In this document: piece after piece, positions 45,251 through 57,060 of the stretch
Layout of the letters: every line of letters begins with the position of its first letter
Numbering within the stretch: position 1 is the stretch's first letter
Assembly: GCF_023101765.2 (NCBI RefSeq)
Contig: NC_064232.1
Location: 5,091,933 to 5,155,932, forward strand
Reading direction: 5' to 3'
DNA length: 64,000 bases
From: Spodoptera frugiperda
Taxonomy: Eukaryota > Arthropoda > Insecta > Lepidoptera > Noctuidae
Program-made: the position numbers and the translations under genes
The notes under the pieces: model-generated
The model's input: only the letters and a program-made list of their open reading frames with translations
What the model was told of the DNA's origin: nothing
The model's database searches: none

Positions 45251-45259
45251 CTTAGCGCG

Positions 45260-45640
45260 GGAAAATGTATCCATCCGTCACATTTGACAGCTGACATTTA
45301 TTTATTTATTTAAAGTAAAATAGTATAACATTACAGTTATTACACCAAAGCGTGACATGACAACACGCATGACAACTAGGGGTGTCGGTAACACAGATTA
45401 CACTAGGGACGATCATTTAGTTGATTTTCGTCGTCTAACAATAGGTAGTATTTATTTCAATATTCCCATTAAAAAAATAGATCTGGCTGCGGTAAGGTTA
45501 CCCCAGCAGGAAGTGTTTTTCTGTAATATCTAAAAAACTATAAGGGGCACAAATTTAAAAATGCACAATTACACAAGCCGGAGAACTAGAAATCTGTAAG
45601 ATTGCAATGGCCACATTTGACAACATCTGGCTGAGATAGC
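45260..45640. other. Unassigned stretch
   Basis: Begins as a continuation of the sequence disrupted by the hAT-like insertion (GCGGGAAAATGTATCC), then a TTTA tetranucleotide run (45298-45315). No gene seen. Confidence 0.3.
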
Positions 45641-45654
45641 GGACACGCAGCGGT

Positions 45655-45815
45655 CGGTACATTTATCTGGAATCTATCGATTGACATCGACCAATCCATT
45701 CCACCATCGATCGATGGTATCCATCGGCTATCGATCGATTGGTGTGGCTGTAAATATCGATCGACATCAACTAATCCATGCTACCATCGATAGACCACCA
45801 CTCGATTGGTGTGTT
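45655..45815. repeat. ATCGATCG-rich palindromic cluster
   Basis: ATCGAT/ATCGATCG cores recur about nine times (CTATCGATTGACATCGACCA, CCATCGATCGATGGTATCCA, TATCGATCGATTGGTGTGGC and so on) in about 160 bp. Non-coding; origin unknown. Confidence 0.6.
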
Positions 45816-45837
45816 ACATAAAAAAAATATCTAATTT

Positions 45838-46330
45838 TATTGTAACTTTCGTGAGACATACTAAATTAATTATTATGTGATCGGCTATGGAGATCACGCA
45901 TATGAATTAAATGAAACTACAAATATTACTAGTCTACTGAAGCATAATACAACTGAATGTTTCAACGAAAACTAAAAATAAAAAAATTCAAACAAAATAA
46001 ATAATTAATCAAGTATTAAATTCTGTGTGAACAACTTCATGTTCTTTGATCATAGAAGAGCTGTAATCTTGTAGGTTGTCTAGGAATGTTACGGACATGT
46101 GGCGCGACTTTTTAGCTTACCTACTGGGTCTATTTCGTTCCCTTTTCGTAAATTATTAGCCAAGATGATACCAAATATATGGTTTAAATTAAGACATAAT
46201 AATATGAGATTTCTCCATACTGTATACTCTTTCATCATTTATGATAATATAAAAAAAATCGTTGGTATTGTTTACAACTGTCCACCGAGAGATGGCGTTA
46301 AAATTAAAATAAAAACAAATCAAAGACAAT
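45838..46330. repeat. Composite of dispersed repeats
   Basis: 45838-45900 is an end piece of the ACTTTCGTGAGACATACTAA family; 45960-46250 is the second copy of the repeat at 10370-10740. No gene. Confidence 0.45.
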
Positions 46331-46529
46331 AATTATTTAATAATAATAATCACATTTATCACAAATTTAAATATTGTGTAAAATATTTTGCGTTATAAAT
46401 AGTTGCTTAAATACATTTTTAAACTGTAATTATTGTTAGTACACATACACATAAATAATATTTAAAAAAAATCAACAACGTTTCCACACTCCCTAGTCTT
46501 TCTCCCCAAAAATATTTTTTTTAGGGGGG

Positions 46530-47170
46530 GAAATCATCCAATGACTTCTCTCGCCAGGGCGGGGCGAGAGGGAGTGTCAGACTCTTACTGAGTAAAAACC
46601 ACCCCGTTCCTACTCCTGCTTTTCGAGCCAGGGCCCCGGTAAACCCGCTAGGTAGTCCGCAGCTGCGGATCAGGCATCAGCCCTACTGGCAGTGGGATAA
46701 CTATAGGGTGGCAAGCCGGCAAAATGCCATGGGCCCCGCGCCGGGTAGTGTCCCAGTTGAAAAATTGACACCTGAACTATTATTTTTTCTATTGGGAAAA
46801 GGGGCTCATCCAACGAATTTGCCGCAGGCCCCGAACGGTATAGTTACGCCACTGCCTATTAGGCCCATCTGTGGTGGTCTGATGGCTCTTTGAGGCGCGC
46901 GCGGACCTTCATATGCTAGCATCTACACCTACTCAGTAATTAATAAATACTGCGATCACATAATTCAACAAGAAAGCACAATACAAACGACGCCATATTA
47001 ATTGTTTACCTATATTAAAACTTTCGTGAGACATACTAAATTAATTATTATGTTATCAGCTTACTCACGTAACTGTTTGACGAGGAACTCGACTAGTTTC
47101 ATACCATGCTAGAGGCTCATATTCATGAGCAGCATTCCGCGACACACGACGCGGCGATTGTAGCGCGAGT
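46530..47170 (+). repeat. Family F copy and ACTTTCGTGAGACATAC repeat
   Basis: 46530-46920 is the longest family F copy, with AAATCATCCAATGACTTC, CCACCCCGTTCCTACTCCTG, GTAAACCCGCTAGGTAGTCC and the unbroken GGTCTGATGGCTCTTTGAGG. 47020-47165 repeats 15740-15870. Confidence 0.55.
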
Positions 47171-47359
47171 TGTGCGCCCTCTACCGAGAATCACGCGCAC
47201 AGGCGCGCGCAACACTATTGGCTGGTTGGAGTTGTTCATCAGTGTCTGCGTTGGTATTCGAATCCCGGGTAGATGAAAAATTAGTCGTTGCATACCGCAC
47301 TTACTGTGTCACACCCGCAACGTTGTAAAGGCGCGGGCCTGCCGCGGCGCATGCTGTGC

Positions 47360-47900
47360 AGAACACGCTGGTTAACGAGCAGACGGATCACCTGATGGTA
47401 AGCAATCGCCGCGGCCCATGGACACTTGAAACACCAGAGGCGTTACGAGTGCGTTGCCGGCCTTTTGGGGGTTAGGAATTTAAAGGTTGTTGGGGAATTG
47501 TAGCTGCGTGCATTAATTTATTTGACACTATGGGTCTACGTTTTCACTGCAGCACACGAATGCGACCCACGCAGCACAAGAAATAAAGTATATTTAGGTC
47601 GAGTATTTTAGCGACGTCTAACATTTAACACCATTTTGAAAACAGTATTTTGTATACTTTATTATTGTTCAACAGTAAAAAGTATAATTTAGTGAAAAAC
47701 AGTATAATACTGTTTTTAACAGTATAGTTGGGAACCCTACCCACGACCATGTATAGCGTGGCATGGCGCATGGAGAGGCTTGTTTTGAGCCCTCCAATTA
47801 CTTCACCCGCCTTGGGTGAGGCGGGAGGGAGGGTCAGACTCTTACTGATTAAAAACTATCCCGTTCCTACTCCTGCTTTGAGCCGGAGTCGGACACAACC
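47360..47900. repeat. Minus-strand LINE/SINE tail copy and a family F piece
   Basis: 47372-47500 shows GTTAACGAGCAGACGGATCA, CCTGATGGTAAGCAATCG and GTTACGAGTGCGTTGCCGGC. 47800-47890 carries GAGGCGGGAGGGAGGGTCAG and CCGTTCCTACTCCTGC. Confidence 0.6.
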
Positions 47901-47966
47901 ACATACATTTTCTAACAAAGTGAATATATAGAATAGAATCAGGCGGTACTTTGCGGAAATCCATGC

Positions 47967-48183
47967 TACACTAACAATACAATAGATTTTTAGTTTTAAT
48001 TCCGCTTTTAGATGTATTTTTTAACATGCGGTATGCAGTACCACCCTCCCGCCCGCAATTAAATGCTCATGCAGCAGAGGTGCACATAACATGCGAGAGT
48101 GCTATATTGCACACATCAAGAGTGGTTAAAAATACATGTATAAGCGGAATTCAAACAAAAAATCTAATGTATTGTTAATGTAA
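47967..48183. mobile_element. MITE with long inverted ends
   Basis: CTAACAATACAATAGATTTT and AATTCCGCTTTTAGATGTAT on the left are mirrored on the right by ATACATGTATAAGCGGAATT and AAAAATCTAATGTATTGTTA, giving about 55-bp arms. No coding. The remaining DNA to the VPS37A stop (48190-48600) holds nothing I can assign. Confidence 0.65.
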
Positions 48184-48607
48184 CAAAGAGAAGCTTAATA
48201 CAGGTAAACTCTCCGTGCATCGCGGTGTGCCCGCGCCTTAATACAAGTCGTGTTCCTCTTTCTCGTCAAATAATTACGTGAATAAGGGTCAATATATACT
48301 AGCGCATCAAAGCGTCAAATTCTTTACAACCAAAGCGAATTCTAGCGAATTTTGTTCGCGCGCAGACGCGCGAATTCCGACGAATGCGCACGCCTTTTTC
48401 AAATCTCAGAAGTAACGTGTGCGTTACGCTGCGGAATTAAGGTTGAATTTGTTATGTTCCGTTTTGAAAAGACGCTTCGATGCGCTTCGACTCTGCGCTA
48501 GTATAAATCGACCCTAAGTCGAAAAACATAATAACTAAAGACGCCATATTAGATAATATTAGCGGGAACTTTGACAGCTGTCAAATGGAATGTGTAGATT
48601 TTTTTTT

Positions 48608-51600
48608 CTAGCTTTTGGTCGTGGCTCTGTCTAGTTGTGCCAGTTGGTGAGCGATCCTCTCTTCCCGAGCCCGTCTTGCCTGACCGAGCCCCCGTTTCTC
48701 AGCGAATTTCGCTATGAACGTTTCTACCGGCATTTGACCTGAAAATCGAGACATAAAATATAGAAAATTTTGATAAATAAACAATTTTTTTGTTTGCTGA
48801 TAAATTTAGAAAAAAAAACATTTTATTTATTTTCTGCCGTAGCGGTCTCAAGTGATTTTCAAAAAAAAAAAACAATACACAAAAAGTAAACGACGTCATT
48901 ATCCTCAACCAAAAGTTAACAATTCTGTCGATTGAAACACAAAATTTGTTTTCAATAAATTAAGCTGTGACACTGCTCTCAACCAATCCAATAAAAATAA
49001 GGATGACAATAAGCTACCACGATGCTTAATAAGGCGGGAGAATAATGATTTGTTAAATGAAAGTTAAAGTTTTTGAAGAAACACCCTTCCACTGCAGGGC
49101 AAAAGGCCTCCCTCCCCTCCGTTCACTCCTCTTTGTGCATAGGTTTCAATATACCATGAACAATTTAAAACTCGTATGTCCTAAAATCTTCGTACAAAAT
49201 ATTACTTTTAGGGCGGCCGTACACGGACTGCTCGAGCAGTTAGCGGCTGAGCGAAATACACGGACCGCTCGAGCGGTCGGCGTCGACTGCTTGAGCCGTT
49301 GGTTGTTGACTGCTCGAGCAGTTGGGTAGCGTGTACCCAACAGCTCTTGATTTTCTTTTGATTTTTTCAGCAGACGCCGCGAGGCCGCAAAGGGCGGGGG
49401 GAGGGAAGTCGGAGTGCTGTCGACTGCTCTAGCGCAGTCAACGGCTCGAGCAGTCCGTGTATGCCTCGCAACCACTCGCGAGCGGTCGACACGATGCAAT
49501 CTCATCATGCAATTGACGGCTTGAAGTGGTCGCGACTGCTCGAGCAGTCGTGTGTACGGCAGCGAATGAATGGCTATAGTTCATCGCGCAGTCGCGGCTT
49601 TAAGCAGTCGGTTATAACTGCTTGAAGCAGTCCGTGTATGGCTGGCCTTACTACTCACGGGTGATCTCTGAGGAATGGAACCCGAGATACACATAATAAA
49701 CTCAATTTATAACAACTTAAGTGGCAATGGGCAGGCCACGTCGCTGAGGACTGATGGCCACTGGGCCAGGAAGGTGACTGAGTGGCGACCGCGGACCGGA
49801 AGACGTAACGTGGGTAGACCTCCCACTAGGTGGACCGACGACATCGTCAGAGTGGAGAGCCAGTGGATGCAGGTGGCGGCTTGTCGTTCTACGTGGATGA
49901 CTAAGGGGGAGGCCTTTGTTCAGCAGTGGACGTCTCTCGGCTGATGATGATGACAACAACTTAAACCATTGTTTATACGCAAACTTAGCTATCCAATCAA
50001 CTATGTATAATGGAGGACAGATCCGCCTGATTCAGTCATGGGGCGGGGCTAGAGAGCGGAAGGATTTTAAAAGGATCAATAGGCATGTTTCCTACTAGTC
50101 AAATTAAATACCTTTTTCGAAACGTCAAAAACGATATTTTCTATGAACTTTGTATGAAATACTCTATTATGACGTCATCCGATTTTGACGTCAAATAGCA
50201 GACTTATTTCTCGAAATTTAGCTAGAAAAGTCGAAAATTAAGTAATTCATCAAAGGACATGGCTAAACCAAAGTATGGACGTCGTAACCCGTACAAATAA
50301 ATATTGTATAAATATGGTACCTAGCAATAAATAAAGCCGCATAATTAAAAATTGATATTTTGTAATTAAGAAGGTCCAAAAACTTGGCATATCTGCGCAA
50401 TCCTGAAAATAAAGTAGCGTTCCTACGTCAAACAACGTTACAAAAACTTCAAACTACAACACATTGCTGTGAACTTTTACCAAGGCGTTTTGATGTACCT
50501 GAGCCGAAAGTTATTTATATATGAGGTAGATAGGTAAACAATTCTGCTTATACTAGATAATGAACACAAGGTAACCAAGGACAGACACAAAATATATAGT
50601 AAGATTGTACAATCTTATACAAAATATATATTTTGTGTCGATCAAAACATTTACAATTATTTGGTTTCGGAAAAAAGTCATTATATTACCGTTATTAAAA
50701 ATTGATGTTCGTTTAATTATTTCGATTTGATTTTCGGGGAAATTAATGTCCTAATAATAGCTTGCAGTACCTACTTCCGTGTTGTCATGTCAAACCACAA
50801 CAGAAAAAAATCAATTTTTAAACTTATTTTTTGTTAAACAACTTATTATTAAATCGGTAATTTTTGTTCACCAAGTTATAAGAATTAGTTAAACACAAAA
50901 TAATTCATAAGTGAATATTTAAATGATACGGGTTAGCGTGAAATTCGTATTCTTATTATTATGCCTGGGTCAGTCATTTAGCCATCTCCTTTATGAATAT
51001 GAATTTTATTGTATTGAAAAGATGTAATAATTAATTTTTGATCCAGATCCCTATTAATGTATCAGAGAGATTATATAAACAACATATTTTTTGGAAAGAG
51101 TAACGATGGAGTTTCTTCCTCGTTTCATTCGAAACTACAATTTGGAACAAGCACCTAGTTCCACTGCCACTGAGACTGACGGACAACTTAATTTTACGTT
51201 TGAAAAGCTCTCATCAGATGCAGCAAACATTAACTTAGCGGTGGTCAGCCGCATGAGACCACCATTGTACTTGTAATTTTTTTTTACAAAAAATTATTCC
51301 TTATTATTACAAAAAATAAATTCATTTCATTGTACCTGTAAGAAACTGCTCCGCAATAACTTCAGACTCCTCATCAGCCTTCAACGCAGCCTCCTTCAAG
51401 CAATCCCTGATCCGATGAGGATCGTACATCTCCGCCAGCTTCATATGCTTTCTATTCAGCTCCTCAAAGTTCATTTTCATTTGAACGATAGTTGAGATAC
51501 GGTCAATCACTTCTGTCTTTAAATCATCCAACGCTTGTTGCTTTGCAATATTCTCTTGGGCTATTCGTTCAATATTGGTCATTAATTCTTCTGTCTCAAG

Positions 51601-53533
51601 GTCTATTTCTACTAGTTGGGGGTTCACTTCTATTATTTTATCCTGAAATATGAATACAAAGAAATAGATTTAAATGTGAAGGCAATGGCGAAGGCTGGAG
51701 GCTTGGGATTAAGTACAGAAAATATAAAACCTAAATTTAAGTATTTGACTGGCAATAGAAAAATGTTGAAGGCAAATCCTCCGCTAACGTCGGTCACCGG
51801 TGACCCCTGTGGCGTTTAAAGTATTAAACAACATAACTATTATTAAATCGTCTGCCTCGTTGGTCTCGACAAGAGGTCTCGGGTTCGATTCCCGGGTCAG
51901 GCAAAGTTTTACTGAGCTTTTTTCTTAGTAGTAGCACAGTGTGGAATTGTGCCCAGTATATGGTAATAGGCTCACCACATAATTACATGGGACTTACAAC
52001 ATAAATTGTGAAAAGTGGGTGTACATTGTAATTGGCATTATATGCCGTAATGTATACCTCTGCTTATCCTTTCGGGGATAATCGGCATGACATTGTTTTT
52101 TTTTTTATTAAAGCCATTTGAACACCAACTCGTATCTTAAATCATTATTCCAAAATCTAAGTAGTAAATCTAAGTTGTTCTTGATTTTATTTTATTAATT
52201 TTATTAAGTCCACACAAATTCAACTTACAAGACAAACCTATTAGTTATTAGCCGAAGCTGTAATTCACATAACCTATTGTAAATTATATGTAACGCTGGC
52301 TGTTTTGTAAATAATTAAATTAAAAAATACTGTAGAATTTATCTACAATTCTTACAATTAAATACTTGTTTTGATAAATACATGAAATGTAATGTAAAAT
52401 ATATTTTCAGCTTATTGCAAGAAGTCATTATGTGACATATCCACTATTCTGAGATAAACGGTATTTTAGTTTGAATTAGGAATTGGTTGGTTCCTGCAAA
52501 ACCATGGAAATTGGTTTGTGCGTTCTGGATTATGGATTATATGATAGATAATCTACACCTAAATTATGTAGAATAACCTTTAAAAATAACACAGCTACTA
52601 TGAAAATTTTACATCATCAAAATAACTATAATTACATTCAAATAAGTGTCATACTGCTACTTTGCTACCTTTTTCTTATGGTATTAATTCTTTGACCGCC
52701 ACAGTTGGCTATACTTGACAAATCAGGGGCCTTAGTCTGCTATTACAATTGTGTCAGAATGGTCGATCATTGAGCAGTGCAAGAGGGACGGAGCTATGTA
52801 GGTTGCATAGCTCCGTCCCTCTTGCAATTGTAATAGCAGACTAAGGCCCCAGAATATGCTCATTACACTTTCGTTGGCAAATGTCGACAAAAATATAACT
52901 ATTTTACAATACATAATAAACATACAGAAAAACAGATTTATAGTTGTTTGTATTAAAGATAAAATTTGTAGCGTGGCACAGGGATAATTTTTTTCTTTAT
53001 TGATGTGGCGGTCAAAGTGTTAAAAGAGTAATACAAAAAACCAAACGCACCTGTAAATCGGTATTTTGCAAAATTTCCTGCAACTCCTCAATACAGCATT
53101 CGTTTAACTCCGGAAACATCAACGACTGTCCGCTATAATTCGACTGCGGACTCACATCGTTACTTCTAGACACATCGTCAGAATTAGAGAATTTTGGCAT
53201 AGATTTCTGAAACTCCCTTATAATTGCTTGGACTACACGTCCCAAATCTGAATGTAAGGTATAGTTCAAGAGTCCTGGAGCACCAACAACCTGGTTTGAA
53301 TTTTCTCCGATCCAAGGGTGAGGTATAGGCGGATTGACGAAGATTGAAGGCTTTTCATTAGGGAAATCAGGCCCTAATATCACTAACAAGCTCATATTTT
53401 TACCGTCAGCCACAAATTCCACTCTGTATTCAGAGTTTTCATTGACTTCTGTCACATGATCGTTGAATATTTTCAGCGTATCAATTTGCCGTTTTCTTAT
53501 GTCTTGCTCGCTGTAATACTGTCGCGGCAACAT
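48608..53533 (-). CDS. Vps37A: VPS37A homologue (ESCRT-I subunit)
   Basis: Three minus-strand exons, 53533-53051, 51642-51336 and 48738-48608, join in phase (0, then 1) to 306 residues. Exon 1 gives a UEV-like domain at about residues 20-110 (SEYRVEFVADGKNMSLLVIL, GPDFPNEKP, NPPIPHPWI, LGRVVQAIIREF). UEV folds resemble E2 enzymes but lack the catalytic Cys, and none is obvious here. Exons 1-3 give the mod(r) domain, about 145-300, with MYDPHRIRDCLKEAALKADE and EKRGLGQARRAREERI. The family is part of ESCRT-I with TSG101 and VPS28, sorting ubiquitinated cargo into multivesicular endosomes. Start: the ATG at 53533 precedes the domain. Shorter than human VPS37A (about 397 residues). Both introns are crowded with MITE, LINE and SINE insertions. 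Confidence 0.88.
49211..49651. mobile_element. MITE rich in ACTGCTCGAGCAGT palindromes
   Basis: The left end AGGGCGGCCGTACACGGACT is mirrored by AGTCCGTGTATGGCTGGCCT on the right. The interior repeats palindromes of the form ACTGCTCGAGCAGT, ACTGCTTGAAGCAGT or CCGCTCGAGCGG about ten times. It lies in VPS37A intron 2. The small ORFs on both strands here come from the repeated motif. Confidence 0.7.
49670..49965 (+). mobile_element. RTE-type LINE 3' end
   Basis: Reads SLRTDGHWARKVTEWRPRTG, RRNVGRPPTRWTDDIVRVES, then FVQQWTSLG and a stop, the conserved RTE ORF2 C-terminus, followed by GATGATGATGAC. Inserted in VPS37A intron 2, on the opposite strand to the gene. Only the last ~85 codons remain. 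Confidence 0.8.
49966..51335. other. Rest of VPS37A intron 2
   Basis: AT-rich. It contains an imperfect palindrome near 50590-50640 (AAAATATATAGTAAGATTGT, then ACAATCTTATACAAAATATA) and a 61-codon plus-strand frame at 51091-51276 with no family signal. No additional VPS37A exon is needed or seen. Confidence 0.4.
51740..52105 (+). repeat. Family F end and SINE A copy in VPS37A intron 1
   Basis: 51745-51830 carries GACTGGCAATAGAAAAATGT and CCGCTAACGTCGGTCACCGG. 51850-52098 is SINE A with a shortened head (CTGCCTCGTTGGTC, GGGTTCGATTCCCGGGTC), body TTAGTAGTAGCACAGTG and end CCTTTCGGGGATAATCGGCA. The stretch 52110-52720 shows nothing assignable. Confidence 0.65.
52726..52853. mobile_element. Hairpin MITE, copy 1 (right arm deleted)
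   Basis: GGGGCCTTAGTCTGCTATTA is mirrored by TAATAGCAGACTAAGGCCCC, with inner arms GAGGGACGGAGCTATG / CATAGCTCCGTCCCTC. The left arm also has GTCAGAATGGTCGATCA, which the right arm lacks. In VPS37A intron 1. Confidence 0.8.
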
Positions 53534-54685
53534 CTTCGGACGCTGTAGTTACTGTAAAGTTAACGGGAATCCAATTACAATACGTTCCAATTAATGTTTT
53601 TGTGATATTCGGAAAATGGACAGCAATGTATTTGTGTTTACGCTTCTTTCTTGTTAAAAGTACACTTTTAGACGTTAGTTGATGTACGAAATAGCGGTAA
53701 TGTACCTGAAGTTTTGTAATAGAAGTCCTTTTAATATTAAAACTATGTTAGAAAGGAATTTTCCAAAATATTTGGGATATTTCGCGATCAATACAATAAA
53801 CTTTCAATGAAACAGTGTCAAATTGTCATTTATCCATGACACATGACAGAATGTCAAGACCTGGGTCGCCGTCACGTAATGATGAAAGATTCTGATTGGC
53901 TGGTTAAACTTGTTAACAATTTTCAACCAATAGGAGGGCGTAATTTGAAAGGAAATGTCAAATGTAATACGTTTTGTTTCTCCATAACTAGACTTTATTT
54001 CTTACGATGAAATTATATAAAAATACATTTTCTAAACATAATAACTAGTTAAAAAATATGTAACTTAAATAAATATGTATAAACTAAACAATAATATGAA
54101 TTATTACTAAAGTATTTGCCACATAAAAATACCTAAAAAGAAATAAAAACTAACTTAAAGCGTCGAAATTTAGATTTTTCCAAGTAATAAACATTTTTTT
54201 ACAATGTTATTGTTCTAAAGATGGGTTTATTTTTCTTCTCGTATAATATTTTCTTTATTATCATAATTAATGGAAGTTGATCATTTGTTTTCATAGAGCA
54301 ACGCGGGCCTCGTATTTATATTCGCCATTGCTCTATGTTTGTTTTTTATTGATTTGACTACTTACTTTTCTTGTACTCGCTTCTCGATTCGTTTTTGGAG
54401 GAAAGCTACGGAGCGGGAAATCAGTTCACTAAAATCAGTCTGACGGATACAATTCATTAGCACCAAATGGCATGGTGGTGTCAAATAGGCGTTTAGAAGT
54501 TTTAGTTGAACTTCTCTCTTTTTATAGGGAAGGGAGGCCAATCCAATGTAGGTATTTGCAACGAACCTTGAATGGAATAGCTACTATTAGCAGCTATAAC
54601 CACAAAGCCATGTAGCCCTACTTGCGAAATAAATCAGGTAACGAAAAAGCTCGTGTTCTAAGTGCGTAGGCATAAAAAATAGATT
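53534..54685. other. Upstream flank of VPS37A, no gene seen
   Basis: Holds the presumed VPS37A promoter (immediately after 53533 on the plus strand), no clear TATA box. The rest is AT-rich without assigned elements. Confidence 0.35.
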
Positions 54686-54689
54686 GTAA

Positions 54690-55365
54690 AGGGGGTTGCA
54701 ATCATCCAATGACTCTCCCGCCTTTGGTGAGGCTAGAGGGAGTATCAGACTCTTGCTGACTAAAAACCAACCCGTTCCTACCCTTGCTTTTTAAACCGGA
54801 ACCCCGGTAACCGGCACGGCACGAACGGGCCGGCTCGAGTGATACCACGGCCTCGCAGAAAAACTGACGTTAAACAACGCTTGCGTTATGTTTCGTTGTG
54901 TGAATGAGGTTACCGGAGGCCTAATTACCCCCCTTCCTAACATTTTCAATCCATTCCCCAACAACCCTTTAATTCCTAACCCCCAAAAGGACGCCAACAA
55001 GAACGGCTATGGGCCACGTTTGTCTGCCCAAACTTCGACAAGCCGTCACTCCCAGAGAACATCTCATAAACGCTTTTCTCGAGTTTATCGCAGTAGTAGA
55101 GGCAACTAAGCAGGTGTCCAGGGGCGGCGGCGATTGCTTACCATCAGGTGACCCACCAGTTAGCAGCTTATACCTAACCATAAAAATAATTTAAACTGCC
55201 TACAAAACCGAAAACCACTAAATAGCACATAGCGAATTTTTTTTTATGGAATAGGAGGCAAACGAGCAAACGAGTCACCTGATGGTAAGCGATCAGCGCC
55301 GCCCATTGACACCCGCAACACCAGAGGAGCCACAGGTGCGTTGCCGGCCTTTTTTTTAAAAAGGT
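54690..55365. repeat. Family F piece and two LINE/SINE tail copies in opposite orientation
   Basis: 54695-54810 has CCAATGACTCTCCCGCC and CCAACCCGTTCCTACCC. 54815-55190 is a plus-type tail (CGGAGGCCTAATTACCCCCC, TTGCTTACCATCAGGTGACC). 55233-55360 is a clean minus-type copy starting TTTTTTATGGAATAGGAGGC. Confidence 0.6.
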
Positions 55366-55802
55366 GTATGCTCTTTTCTTGAATGTTTGAAGGTCGTATT
55401 GGTTCGGAAATACCGCCGAGACTATTAATACTTACTACTATAAATACTTTTGCCCGTGCAGACACTATTTAATACCTATTATGTCAATTAGAATCATAAT
55501 ACCTAATGCAATTTCTAGAAAATGATCTTATCTACATACATACCTAAGTACCTAGTCATTTATTCGGTTACTAAGGCGACTATTTTTAAAATTAGCCAAA
55601 AGTTAGCTAGCTTTTAAGTAATTTGCTAAATCTGTAAATAATTTTGGGAAATAGGTATAGGTACACTATTTCCGTTTCATGGTTTCACTCGTTAAAATAC
55701 TGTGTGGCGACCCGCATAGACAATGGCTAGAAATTCTAGATCAACAGGCTAGAAGAATAATTTTTATTTTAATGTCCGTCTTGTAAATTATTTTAAAACA
55801 TT
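55366..55802. other. Unassigned AT-rich DNA
   Basis: No gene or element recognised, except that the last 45 bp match the left flank of the MITE at 2626. Confidence 0.3.
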
Positions 55803-56040
55803 AGACACGTATTTTTTATTTTCCTTCGAAGATAGGTACACCTATCTTTTTTTCTCCTTTTGTGTTTGACCCGTGTATCGAGTCGAAATATCGCGTGATG
55901 TCACTTCTTCTAGGTACATTTTGTACTTAGAAAAGTTAGAAATGACGTATTTGCCACACACACTTTAACCCACTCCTAAACTTTGATTCTTTTTATCTAA
56001 GTATTGTTATCTTATATGACAAAATAAAAAATACGTGTCT
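55803..56040. mobile_element. MITE, second copy of the 2626 family
   Basis: AGACACGTATTTTTTATTTT ... AAAATAAAAAATACGTGTCT. Inside it differs from copy 1 by an extra block with TCCTTTTGTGTTTGACCC, identical to the end motif of the transposon at 13541-15649. Confidence 0.6.
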
Positions 56041-56306
56041 AATATTTTTCATTACCTAACTGAATAGATTTTTAATTTTCATACCCCGTCATCATCTCTT
56101 CTGTACACGCGTACTCGGAGGATCCTTCCTTTTCAGGACTTTGTGTCAGTCCCGGCGCGGATGACGGAATCGCGCTCAGATTATGGCAATTTTGTATATA
56201 GAGGAGGCATATAGTCTACCGATAGACTCGTATGTGCCGATGAAGGCTAACACGTTGGTGGTCAGTAACGGCCACAGGCGTCTAGATAGCCTAAAGTGAT
56301 ACAACA

Positions 56307-56428
56307 GGGGCCTTAGTCTGAGCAGTGCGAGAGGGACGGAGCTATGTAGGTTGTATAGCTCCGTCCCTCTCGCACTGCTCAGTGATCGACCATTCTGACA
56401 CAATTGTAATAGCAGACTAAGGCCCCTG
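56307..56428. mobile_element. Hairpin MITE, copy 2 (left arm deleted)
   Basis: Same ends as 52726-52853 (GGGGCCTTAGTCTG / AATAGCAGACTAAGGCCCC) and the same core hairpin. Here the right arm keeps TGATCGACCATTCTGAC and ACAATTGTAATAGCAG, which the left arm lacks. Confidence 0.8.
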
Positions 56429-56696
56429 TACGCCTGTCGACGTATCAGTTTTTAGTTCCATGAAATCAGTACGCCTCACAACAACTGATTTTTCATACTA
56501 TTGTAAAGAACGGCATGTTGTTCTGTCATCACAGGTATAATTACGTCTTTTGTACTTGTCACTACATTATTTTACATTTTTGTATTACGTGTAACTACGC
56601 CTGTGGGCAATATACGAAAAAAGTAGTGTCTTAGTAGCTGCAACCTGTGAGATAGTATTGTCCACGAACGTGCTAACATTGTACACCTTTAACACT

Positions 56697-56848
56697 AGCC
56701 TTAGTACGAGTTTCCTTTACGTTTAACGAGATCGAAACGAGACTGCATTGCGCGTTCTGATTGGTTGGTTTATTCACGCCCGCCAATCAGAACGCCGATC
56801 GCGCTCTCATTTCGTTTTCGTTCAACGTTAAGCAAACTCGTACTAAGG
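56697..56848. mobile_element. MITE, second full copy of the 4477 family
   Basis: CCTTAGTACGAGTTTCCTTT on the left is mirrored by CAAACTCGTACTAAGG on the right. Inner arms GCGTTCTGATTGG / CCAATCAGAACGC. About 150 bp. Confidence 0.65.
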
Positions 56849-57060
56849 GTACAGAATTCAATACTATACAAACTGACTAATAGACAGGTTTCATTATGAT
56901 TTTTTATTGTTTGCAAATTCAAAAATATACAAATAATAATAATAAAGGCGACAATGACACGAAAATTGTCATTGGCAAAAACATGCTAAAAATATAAAAT
57001 TAATGTCTACCATTAGGCATTAGGTACTAAACGTAATTTCCTACTAAAGAGTAAATAAAT

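Noticed and set aside
49146..49508. 120-codon minus-strand frame with repeated TARAV residues
   Set aside because: Translation of the palindrome-rich MITE; the same motif reads open on both strands.
51091..51276. 61-codon plus-strand frame in VPS37A intron 2 (MEFLPRFIRNYN...)
   Set aside because: No recognisable family or splice support. It was also tested as a missing VPS37A exon on the minus strand and does not fit; the true last exon is at 48738-48608.
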